From: Paenibacillus sp. FSL H3-0469 | GTDB lineage: Bacteria; Bacillota; Bacilli; Paenibacillales; Paenibacillaceae | DNA: 64,000 bases | Direction of reading: 5' to 3' | Assembly (NCBI RefSeq): GCF_038051945.1 | Contig: NZ_CP150302.1 | Coordinates: 2,108,001 to 2,172,000 of the forward strand | Shown: piece by piece, positions 1 through 6,876 of the stretch | Layout: every line of letters starts with the position of its first letter | How positions within the stretch are numbered: position 1 is the stretch's first letter | Made by a program: the position numbers and the translations under genes | The notes under the pieces: generated by a model | What the model was told of the DNA's origin: nothing | Databases searched by the model: none | What the model saw: the letters and a program-made list of their open reading frames with translations, nothing else

Positions 1-1
1 C

Positions 2-343
2 AGTGCTGACGGCTACCGGATGATGAGCGAGCTGCTGGCAGGTGTAAAGCGGCCTACGGCCTGCTTCGCCGCCAGTGATCCGCTGGCGGTCGGCGCCCTG
101 CGTGCCCTGCATGATTACGGGATACAGGTGCCTGCCGGGATGGCTGTCGTCGGCTTCGATGATATCGAGATGGCAGCCTATGTTCAGCCTCCACTGACAA
201 CGGTCCGCGCCTACCCCGAGCAGATGGGCAAAGCAGCAGTTCAATTACTTGCCGAGCGGTTCGAAGGACGCGAAGCTCCTTCGCATACGATGATCGGCAC
301 GAAGCTGATTGTCCGCGAGACCAGCGGCGGGATAGCGGATTAG
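2..343 (+). CDS. LacI-family transcriptional regulator, C-terminal part (cut by window start)
   Basis: The reading frame is open from base 2, so the gene begins before the window. What remains is the C-terminal half of a LacI/PurR effector-binding domain. It has the typical stretch CFAASDPLAVGALRALHDYG followed by VPAGMAVVGFDDIEMAAYVQPPLTTV, in which the FDD and PPLTTV motifs are hallmarks of the family, and it ends with a VRETS-like tail. The DNA-binding domain is not visible. The GH36 alpha-galactosidase starts 117 bases downstream on the same strand, so control of alpha-galactoside use is a reasonable inference; the effector cannot be read from this fragment. Confidence 0.9.
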   Translation, partial: SADGYRMMSELLAGVKRPTACFAASDPLAVGALRALHDYGIQVPAGMAVVGFDDIEMAAYVQPPLTTVRAYPEQMGKAAVQLLAERFEGREAPSHTMIGTKLIVRETSGGIAD

Positions 344-460
344 CCGCAGCCCGGTTTCACAGCAATCGCAGATTGCCTTTTCCAAGATATCCGCAGAAGT
401 CCCGCTCAAGCTGGTCCAGATATTCAGACCTTATCCCAACATACAAGGAGTGTTAAGATC

Positions 461-2755
461 ATGAACATTTTTGCAGATGAATCGCAAGGGTTGTTTCACC
501 TTCAGTCCAAAGACACCAGCTACATCATCCAACTGGTAGAGGGTTACCCTGCCCATGTCTACTGGGGCGCACGGCTCCGTCATGATGACAGTCTGGCCGG
601 AGCACTGGAGCTGCGTGAACGCGCCTCCTTCTCGCCAACCCCGCTGCCGCAAAAGCCCGCCCTCTCGCTGGATGCACTCCCGCAGGAGTATCCGCAGTAT
701 GGTACAAGTGATTTTCGCCGGCCGGCTTATCAGGTTCAGCTTGCAGACGGCACGCGGATCTCAGAGCTGCAATATGCAGGCTATGTAATCACGCCGGGCA
801 AGCCGGCACTGGACGGACTGCCTGCGGTCTATGCAGAGAGCGAAGCAGAAGCCCTCACGCTTGAGCTCACCCTGAAGGATGATTACGCCGGTCTGACGGT
901 CAGACTGCTCTATACGGTGTTCGCTGACCATCAGGCGGTTACCCGCTCTGTACGTTTCGAGCATAACGGTGAAGCCCCGTTCCGGCTGGAGCAGGCGCTT
1001 AGCGCATCGGTGGATTTTGCCGATTCTGCCTATGACACCCTACACCTGAGCGGCGCATGGGCCAGAGAACGCCATGTCCAGCGCCACCCGCTTAACCCCG
1101 GGGCCGCGCTGTCTCTGGAGAGCCGCCGCGGATCAAGCAGCCATCAGGTCAATCCTTTCCTCGCGCTTCTGCGCCCGGGTGCAGATGAAGACCAGGGTGA
1201 TGTCTATGGCTTCAGCCTCGTCTACAGCGGCAGCTTCAGCGCTACTGCTGAGGTGGAGCAGTTCGGACAGACCCGTGTAAGCATCGGGATTAATCCGTTC
1301 GACTTCTCCTGGCTGCTGGAGCCGGGCCAATCCTTCCAGACCCCGGAGGCCGTGCTTGTCTATTCCAGCGAAGGCATCGGCGGCATGTCGCGCACCTATC
1401 ACCGGCTGTACCGGACCCGGCTCTGCCGCGGTGTTCACCGTGATCAGGCCCGGCCGATTCTGGTCAACAACTGGGAGGCGACTTACTTCGACTTCAATGC
1501 GGACAAAATCGCAACCATCGCCAAAGCAGCAGGCCCGCTCGGCATTGAGCTATTCGTCCTTGACGACGGCTGGTTCGGCAGACGCGATAAGGACAACAGC
1601 TCGCTCGGCGACTGGTTCGAGGACCGCCGCAAGCTGCCTGAAGGTCTGGCGGATCTGGCAGACCGGGTCAATAAGGAAGGCGTACAGTTCGGTCTATGGG
1701 TAGAGCCGGAGATGGTTTCGCCGGATAGTGAGCTATACCGCAAGCACCCGGACTGGTGCCTGCATGCCGAGGGACGCCGCCGCACGGAAGGCCGCAACCA
1801 GCTGATCCTGGATCTCTCCCGCCCGGAGGTATGTGACTATCTGTATGAGACGCTAAGCGCGGTCTTTTCCAGTGCCCCGATCCGCTATATCAAGTGGGAC
1901 ATGAACCGTAACATGACCGAGATTGCATCAGTGAAGGCCGCCCCGGAGCGGCAAAAAGAAACCACCCACCGCTATATGCTCGGCCTGTATAATCTGCTGG
2001 AACGCCTGACCTCGCGCTTCCCTGACATTCTGTTCGAGAGCTGCTCCGGCGGCGGCGGCCGGTTCGATCCGGGCATGCTGTTCTATATGCCGCAGACCTG
2101 GACCAGCGACAACACCGATGCGGTGGAGCGCCTGGCGATTCAGTACGGCACTAGCATCGTCTATCCGGCCAGCAGCATGGGCGCGCATGTATCTGACGTT
2201 CCGAACCATCAGGTAGACCGCATTACTTCCCTCGCTACGCGCGGCGATGTGGCGATGAGCGGTAACTTCGGCTACGAGCTGGACCTCACCAGGTTCACCG
2301 AAGCCGAGAAGGACCTGGCCGCCCGGCAGATTGCCCAGTACAAGGAAATCCGCAAACTGGTGCAGCAAGGGGATATGTACCGTCTGCTAAGTCCGTTCGA
2401 GGGCAGCGGTGAGACCGCCTGGATGTTCGTCAGCGAGGACAAGACCGAGGCCTTCGTCGCTTACTTCCGTGTACTCGCGAGACCTAATCCGCCAATCTCG
2501 CGCCTTACGCTCAAGGGACTGAATCCGGAGCTGGATTACGTCATCGAGACCGGGGCTGCCGGCAGCAACGAGCATGTCCACGGCGGCGCTGAAGCTGCTG
2601 CGGCAGCTGGAGGCGATAGCTCCGGTCCGTTCCAGACGGCCTTTGACGGTACACCGCTCGGCGGCGACCGCCTGATGCGCATCGGCCTTGTAGTCTCCGA
2701 CCTGCGCGGAGATTACGCAAGCTGCACTTACCGCCTGAGAGCGGTGCAGCGCTGA
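461..2755 (+). CDS. Alpha-galactosidase, glycoside hydrolase family 36
   Basis: This 764-residue protein hydrolyses terminal alpha-1,6-galactose from melibiose, raffinose-type sugars or galactomannan fragments. The length is typical of bacterial GH36 (about 730-750). Visible signatures are WEATYFDFN, LFVLDDGWFG, the nucleophile motif KWDMNRNM (Asp480) and the acid/base segment QTWTSDNTDA (Asp550). The spacing of the two Asp residues matches characterised bacillar enzymes. There is no signal peptide, so the protein is cytoplasmic. The ATG is preceded by AAGGAGTG at good distance. It follows the LacI-type gene and ends in a strong terminator, so it is the last gene of its unit. A short Ala-rich insert (AEAAAAAGGDSSG) sits near residue 710. 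Confidence 0.95.
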   Translation: MNIFADESQGLFHLQSKDTSYIIQLVEGYPAHVYWGARLRHDDSLAGALELRERASFSPTPLPQKPALSLDALPQEYPQYGTSDFRRPAYQVQLADGTRISELQYAGYVITPGKPALDGLPAVYAESEAEALTLELTLKDDYAGLTVRLLYTVFADHQAVTRSVRFEHNGEAPFRLEQALSASVDFADSAYDTLHLSGAWARERHVQRHPLNPGAALSLESRRGSSSHQVNPFLALLRPGADEDQGDVYGFSLVYSGSFSATAEVEQFGQTRVSIGINPFDFSWLLEPGQSFQTPEAVLVYSSEGIGGMSRTYHRLYRTRLCRGVHRDQARPILVNNWEATYFDFNADKIATIAKAAGPLGIELFVLDDGWFGRRDKDNSSLGDWFEDRRKLPEGLADLADRVNKEGVQFGLWVEPEMVSPDSELYRKHPDWCLHAEGRRRTEGRNQLILDLSRPEVCDYLYETLSAVFSSAPIRYIKWDMNRNMTEIASVKAAPERQKETTHRYMLGLYNLLERLTSRFPDILFESCSGGGGRFDPGMLFYMPQTWTSDNTDAVERLAIQYGTSIVYPASSMGAHVSDVPNHQVDRITSLATRGDVAMSGNFGYELDLTRFTEAEKDLAARQIAQYKEIRKLVQQGDMYRLLSPFEGSGETAWMFVSEDKTEAFVAYFRVLARPNPPISRLTLKGLNPELDYVIETGAAGSNEHVHGGAEAAAAAGGDSSGPFQTAFDGTPLGGDRLMRIGLVVSDLRGDYASCTYRLRAVQR

Positions 2756-2819
2756 TCTACAGCTTGCTTTTCATTATAAGGCTGCTGCTTCGTACAGCTT
2801 CGTACTGCTTAAGGCATAC

Positions 2820-2864
2820 CACAGGCGTCAGCCTCCTTTTGGAGATTGACGCCTGTTTTTTTGG
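2820..2864 (+). terminator. Rho-independent terminator after the alpha-galactosidase gene
   Basis: The stem ACAGGCGTCA pairs with TGACGCCTGT around a GCCTCC/GGAG inner helix and a TTTT loop. A run of seven T follows directly. It lies about 65 bases after the alpha-galactosidase stop codon. Confidence 0.9.
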
Positions 2865-2937
2865 TGGAGAGATGCAGTCAGGAAGGCGGCTTTGCTGCCG
2901 GTTCATTAACTACTTACTACCTCCCCCTATTCCTCAT

Positions 2938-4368
2938 CTACTCCTGTCCATGTTCATGATCCCGGCCAAATAACCCGCTGAGCGCCTCTGTTACGTCCAT
3001 GCCGGTAAGTGTCTTGGTCAGCTCAGGCACCTGGGCCATGATTTTGGCGATATCGCCGGTAATTTTGTTCACGCCAGAGGAAGCGCCGTCCTGAGAGATG
3101 ACCGTGATCTTGTCTACCTTGGCTAGCGGGGAGGCGATTTTCTCAGCCAGCTCCGGCAGGATTTTCAGAAATTCCACGGTCAGGGCAGCTTGAGTGAACT
3201 GTTTGTACGCCTCAGCCTTCTTCTGAAGTGCTCCCGCTTCCGCCGCTCCGGCGAGCTGTACGATCTCTGCATTCGCCTTCCCTTTTGCCAGCTCCGCCTC
3301 TGCTGTTGCCAGTCCGCGCTTGGTTGTGGTAGCTGCCTCGGCTTCCGCCTCCAGAATCTGCCGCTGCTTGGCGGCTTCTGCTCTCATGATCGTCGCCTGA
3401 TTCTCCGCCTGGGCAGGCTTGATTACCGTCGCCTCCAGCTCCTTCTGCTTCAGCTCGACCTCAATCTCCCGGACTGTGCGGTTGGCTTCGGCCTCCATCT
3501 GAGTGATTTTCACCTGTTCCGTAACCAGTGACTGCTTGATCTTGTTCTGCTGCAATTCGTACGCCAGATCCGCTTGCGCCTTCTTCACCTCGGTCTCCAG
3601 CTTGAAATCCGCCTGCTTAATATTCAGCTCCTTCTCGAACAGGGATTCCTTCGCACGGGCGGCGGTTCCCGCTTCTATGGTCGCCTGATGGGCATTGGCT
3701 TTGGCAATGGAGGATTCCTTCTCCGCTTCGGCCTGCTTGATCTGAATGTCGCGTTCGGCTTCGGCCTTGGCAATACTGGCGTCGCGGCGGATACGCTCAA
3801 TCTCGGGCACCCCCATATTGTCGATGTACCCTTTGTCGTCGGTAATCTTCTTGATGGTGAAGCTGACCACCTCCAGCCCCATTTTGTCGAGATCCTCTGA
3901 GCAGGTCTCCCGCATCTTGCTGTTGATTTCGTCTGGGGTCTTGAGTATGGATTCTACACTGAGCTGGCCGATGAGGCCGCGCAGATGACCCTCCACCGAA
4001 TGCAAAATAATCGTCTCACGGTCCTCTTCCGGCCGGTCAATGAACTGTTCACTGGCAGTGAGAATCGCGGTTGGATCGCTTTTAATCTTAATTTGGGCGA
4101 CTGCCTCCAGGTTCAGCTTGATGCCTTGACGAGAGAACATGGCCTGCGCCGGGATAACATCGAAGCTCATCAGCATCATGGAGATGGTTTTATTGTTCTG
4201 AAAGCCGGGGATGACGAACGTCCCGCCGCCCTGAACCACTCTTTTGCCGCCGAGACCGTATACGATCATGGCCTGATTGGGCGGAACCTTTTTATACGCG
4301 GTCACAATACTGGTTAACGCCAGCAGAATCACTACAACAATAGCTCCGGTTACATATAAAATTAACAT
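2938..4368 (-). CDS. floT: Flotillin-family membrane scaffold protein
   Basis: This is a flotillin/SPFH protein of about 476 residues. An N-terminal hydrophobic anchor (LYVTGAIVVVILLALTSIV) is followed by the SPFH domain (VPPNQAMIVYGLGGKRV onward, to about residue 200). Next come a long Ala/Glu/Lys coiled coil with repeated AEAE/KAEAE blocks and a conserved C-terminal segment with Gly-Met-Asp-Val. Bacillus FloT is about 509 residues. Flotillins organise ordered membrane microdomains and affect signalling and cell-wall machinery. The frame could also start at a GTG (4380), but ATG 4368 is the more usual reading. The NfeD-like gene lies immediately upstream, the same pairing as yuaF-floT in Bacillus. 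Confidence 0.92.
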   Translation of the reverse strand: MLILYVTGAIVVVILLALTSIVTAYKKVPPNQAMIVYGLGGKRVVQGGGTFVIPGFQNNKTISMMLMSFDVIPAQAMFSRQGIKLNLEAVAQIKIKSDPTAILTASEQFIDRPEEDRETIILHSVEGHLRGLIGQLSVESILKTPDEINSKMRETCSEDLDKMGLEVVSFTIKKITDDKGYIDNMGVPEIERIRRDASIAKAEAERDIQIKQAEAEKESSIAKANAHQATIEAGTAARAKESLFEKELNIKQADFKLETEVKKAQADLAYELQQNKIKQSLVTEQVKITQMEAEANRTVREIEVELKQKELEATVIKPAQAENQATIMRAEAAKQRQILEAEAEAATTTKRGLATAEAELAKGKANAEIVQLAGAAEAGALQKKAEAYKQFTQAALTVEFLKILPELAEKIASPLAKVDKITVISQDGASSGVNKITGDIAKIMAQVPELTKTLTGMDVTEALSGLFGRDHEHGQE

Positions 4369-4386
4369 TTGCTCCGACACTCCCCG

Positions 4387-4923
4387 TTAGTTATGTTCCA
4401 TTTCCCGTTCGAACAGAGTGACCGCTGCGATCCCCTTATCCGTCTTCACAATAATCACCCGGTCGCCCCGCAGCAGCTGCTGGCCGGATTCCGCCCGCAC
4501 GCCGATGGAGCGCATGGTCCCGTGCAGCACATACTTCATCTCTCCCACAGCCCCATCCGCTGCGGCGATGCTGATATACCCGAGCTGGCCGGCCGGATCA
4601 TAATCCAGTTCACTCATACTGCTGTCATACCGGGTCATCACCCGTGCCAGCACGGTGTAGAGCAGAATGCCCGGCAGCAGGGCAATCAAAGTACAGACCA
4701 GCACTACGGCAAGCAATTGCATCCCGCTGTAATTGACAAGCATATACCCCGTGCCGCCCCAGACGGTGACAAACACCATCAACGGAAGAATCGGCAGGAA
4801 GCCCGGTCCACCCGCATCCCCGCCCCCGACATGCAGGTGGCCTGCCAGACCATGTCCATGAATGCTGCCGCTGAGGATAAGCAGGAGGCCCACCCAGAAG
4901 CAGACGATAAATACAGTAACGAT
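4387..4923 (-). CDS. NfeD-like membrane protein (YuaF type), flotillin partner
   Basis: The protein has two to three hydrophobic segments (VTVFIVCFWVGLLLILSG, FLPILPLMVFVTVWGGTGYML, LLAVVLVCTLIALLPGILL) and a C-terminal OB-like NfeD domain with GQLGYISIAAADG and LLRGDRVIIVKTDKG. It lies directly upstream of the flotillin gene, a conserved pairing. The start is odd. The frame is open back to 5004, but the only good ribosome binding site (AAAGGAGGGG, 4930-4938 on the complement) sits just before an in-frame ATC at 4921-4923, seven bases past GGAGG. The upstream ATG codons at 4959 and 5004 have no Shine-Dalgarno sequence. Starting at ATC gives 178 residues, close to Bacillus YuaF. A non-canonical start is therefore proposed. 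Confidence 0.8.
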   Translation of the reverse strand: MVTVFIVCFWVGLLLILSGSIHGHGLAGHLHVGGGDAGGPGFLPILPLMVFVTVWGGTGYMLVNYSGMQLLAVVLVCTLIALLPGILLYTVLARVMTRYDSSMSELDYDPAGQLGYISIAAADGAVGEMKYVLHGTMRSIGVRAESGQQLLRGDRVIIVKTDKGIAAVTLFEREMEHN

Positions 4924-5134
4924 GGTAACCCCTCCTTTCAATGTAATGTGATGATGCATTAGCTGACTATTTGGGTGATGCGGAAACAGACTAATGTGGT
5001 ACATACAAGACTAATTCGTATTTAAATTGACTAATTAATGTTGTTATATGATTTAATTGTGCTTCTCTCCGTCACTATTTCCTTTAATTTTCACTTTAGG
5101 CTGCTTGGTTAGTAGGGGCTGAGACGCAACTTGG

Positions 5135-5220
5135 CATTGCCGGGATTCAGGTGCACTTGTGCTCTTCATTTGCTCGTTTAGCCAACATTGCCGGGATTCA
5201 GGTGCACTTGTGCTCTTCAT
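5135..5220. repeat. 35-bp direct repeat, two copies at 51-bp spacing
   Basis: The 35-base sequence beginning CATTGCCGGGATTCAGG and ending TGCTCTTCAT occurs at 5135-5169 and, identically, at 5186-5220. The start-to-start distance is exactly 51 bp. It adjoins a second 51-bp array. No gene is assigned here. Confidence 0.85.
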
Positions 5221-5242
5221 CCTCCCACTTTCCTCTGCATTT

Positions 5243-5362
5243 GAGGGATTAATCCCTCTCATTTCCACCTCCAGCCCATTTTCAGCGCAATCTGAGGGAT
5301 TAATCCCTCTCATTTCCGCATCCAGCCCATTTTCAGCGCAATTAGTGGGATTTATCCCTCTC
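5243..5362. repeat. 51-bp tandem repeat with GAGGGATTAATCCCTC palindrome
   Basis: Units start at 5243, 5294 and 5345, exactly 51 bp apart. The first two carry the perfect palindrome GAGGGATTAATCCCTC followed by TCATTTCC and a shared spacer ending CAGCCCATTTTCAGCGCAA. The third is degenerate (GTGGGATTTATCCCTC). The array and the 35-bp repeat together keep a minus-strand frame open as 17-residue repeats. That frame begins inside a terminator stem and has no ribosome binding site, so it is not called a gene. Confidence 0.85.
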
Positions 5363-5371
5363 CTGCACAAC

Positions 5372-5404
5372 AAAAAGACCACAGCAGCAGGGCTCTCCGT
5401 GGTC
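5372..5404 (-). terminator. Attenuator terminator of the c-di-AMP riboswitch
   Basis: On the minus strand GACCAC (5399-5404) pairs with GTGGTC (5377-5382) around an inner AGC/GCT helix, followed by TTTTTGTTG. It lies about 28 bases after the riboswitch aptamer, the usual position of an expression platform for a ligand-sensing leader that stops transcription. Confidence 0.75.
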
Positions 5405-5431
5405 GGTTAATCGATCATGGCGCTCATCCTC

Positions 5432-5612
5432 TCTCTTCGAGGCTTACGGGGTTAGCTGACGGATTCGGACAGCGAGATTGCCCTACCTCACCAGAGCCAT
5501 AGTAGCACGCTGGCAAGGATTCACCCCGGGTACTCAGCAGCCCATCCTTAAGCCGCCTGCACCAGTTGGTTCCCCCGTTCCCGTTACGGAATTCAGCCAT
5601 TTCAAGAACAGT
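5432..5612 (-). promoter_or_regulatory. Cyclic di-AMP riboswitch (ydaO-yuaA class)
   Basis: The reverse complement carries the conserved blocks of this aptamer in order: GGGGGAACCAA, GGGGTGAATCC, GGTAGGGCAA, and CCGAATCCGTCAGCTAAC followed by CCCGTAAGCC. The ends can pair to form P1 (TTCTTGA with TCGAAGA). In this class c-di-AMP binding turns expression off, usually for potassium transport or cell-wall hydrolase genes. Here the leader is followed by a terminator, then repeats, and the first recognisable minus-strand gene is the NfeD-like gene about 500 bases away. The regulated gene is therefore uncertain. Confidence 0.9.
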
Positions 5613-5787
5613 GTCATTTCATTCGGTTGTTGATTGAATCTTACGCCTGCAGCCATTTAATGTAAAACCTCACGGATGACAAAAGAAGCCAAAATTGCTG
5701 TCCCTTCGCGAATGAAGGCGCATTCTTCAGCTCTGCTCTTATCCGCCCGGGGATTTGCTCGCGCTATCGTCTGTTTACACCAACATT

Positions 5788-6014
5788 ACTCATCCTCTCA
5801 CTTACTCACCTACTCACTTACTCACCTAGTCATCTACTCATCTACTCATCTACTCACCTACTCACCTACTCACCTACTCACCTACTCACCTACTCACCTA
5901 CTCACCTACTCATCTACTCATCTACTCATCTACTCATCTACTCACCTACTCATCTACTCACCTACTCATCTACTCACCTACTCATCTACGTACCTACGCA
6001 CTTACTCGCCTACT
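5788..6014. repeat. 8-bp tandem repeat array (CTACTCAC/CTACTCAT), about 28 copies
   Basis: The octamers CTACTCAC and CTACTCAT alternate irregularly over about 227 bp, with a few variants at both ends (CTTACTCA, CTACGTAC). Three units equal 24 bases, which explains a shadow frame of eight-residue TYSPTHLL-type repeats. That frame has no ribosome binding site, and no gene is assigned. The array lies between the riboswitch leader and the TetR operator. Copy number is likely to vary between strains (inference). Confidence 0.9.
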
Positions 6015-6161
6015 CCACCATTTCTCATTATCCTCACAATGACTTCCTCCTAACTCATCCCTCATCCCCCACCTTTTTTCTCCAGCTCATTATTACAAAT
6101 TTAAAACATTCACACTTCCGTCACTCGATGCTCATTGTGCAATCTTTCCCTTTGAGCAATA

Positions 6162-6181
6162 ATAGAATCTATAGATTCTAT
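6162..6181. promoter_or_regulatory. 20-bp perfect palindrome, candidate TetR operator
   Basis: ATAGAATCTATAGATTCTAT reads the same on both strands. It sits 40 bases before the TetR-family start codon, next to a TTGAGC hexamer (6152-6157) that could be a -35 box. TetR regulators typically bind such palindromes and repress their own gene and an adjacent exporter. The binding itself is inferred. Confidence 0.75.
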
Positions 6182-6220
6182 AGCGCCTTTAACTTTTGAA
6201 GAAAGGAGGAACGTTGAAAT

Positions 6221-6847
6221 TTGAATTCGAAACTGAATTTGCGGGACAAAAAAAAGGAAGCCACCTCCTACGCCTTAGCCGTAGCGGCCTTCGAGCTTGC
6301 GCTTGAGCATGGCATGGACGGCTTCATTGTCGACGATGTTGTTCAGAAGGCCGGGTATTCCCGGCGGACTTTTGCGAATTACTTCTCCTGTAAAGAAGAG
6401 GCAGTCGCTGCCTACTTCATTGGCATTATTGCTGTCCAAGAGAAAGAGGAAGAAAATAACCCGCTGGCTGCTCTGCCGCCCGATGCTACACCGCTCGATG
6501 CCCTGTACAATCTGCTGAAGCTGCAATTCACCTCGGAGTTCCTGCATAAGCTGCGGCAGTTCGTCTCTTTGGCGAATCAGTATCCGTCTCTGGAGCCTTA
6601 CATTCTCAATGTCTTTCGGCATTTGCAGATCACCGCCCAGGACACGCTGGAGCAGTTCACCCGTGGACGGTATGCCGATGGATATACCCACCTGCTGGTA
6701 GGTGCCGTCTATGGGGCCTTCGTGCCTATCTTGGACGGACGGCTGAATGTCATGCTGCCGGGCGAACAGCTGAGTGAAGGCTCCGATGCCATGCTGTTTG
6801 AACAATACCTGAATTCCATGTTTGCTTATTTACGCAACGGCTTCTAA
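6221..6847 (+). CDS. TetR-family transcriptional regulator
   Basis: This 208-residue protein has an N-terminal TetR helix-turn-helix (residues about 12-60: ALEHGMDGFIVDDVVQKAGY, then SRRTFANYFSCKEEAV) and a divergent ligand-binding C-terminal domain. It starts at TTG 6221, 11 bases after GGAGG; another TTG at 6214 is in a different frame. The MMPL transporter gene follows after 29 bases on the same strand, so the two are very probably one operon, with this protein as local repressor. A 20-bp palindrome upstream is the likely operator. The inducer is unknown but is often a substrate of the linked exporter. Confidence 0.9.
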   Translation: MNSKLNLRDKKKEATSYALAVAAFELALEHGMDGFIVDDVVQKAGYSRRTFANYFSCKEEAVAAYFIGIIAVQEKEEENNPLAALPPDATPLDALYNLLKLQFTSEFLHKLRQFVSLANQYPSLEPYILNVFRHLQITAQDTLEQFTRGRYADGYTHLLVGAVYGAFVPILDGRLNVMLPGEQLSEGSDAMLFEQYLNSMFAYLRNGF

Positions 6848-6876
6848 ATTCACAGATAAAGAGGAGAAACCATTAC

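Noticed and set aside
5053..5382. 109-codon minus-strand frame over the 51-bp repeats
   Set aside because: It starts inside a terminator stem without a ribosome binding site and is open only because the repeat length is a multiple of three.
5676..6053. Plus-strand frame coding TYSPTHLL repeats
   Set aside because: It is the translation of the 8-bp array and has no ribosome binding site or family resemblance.
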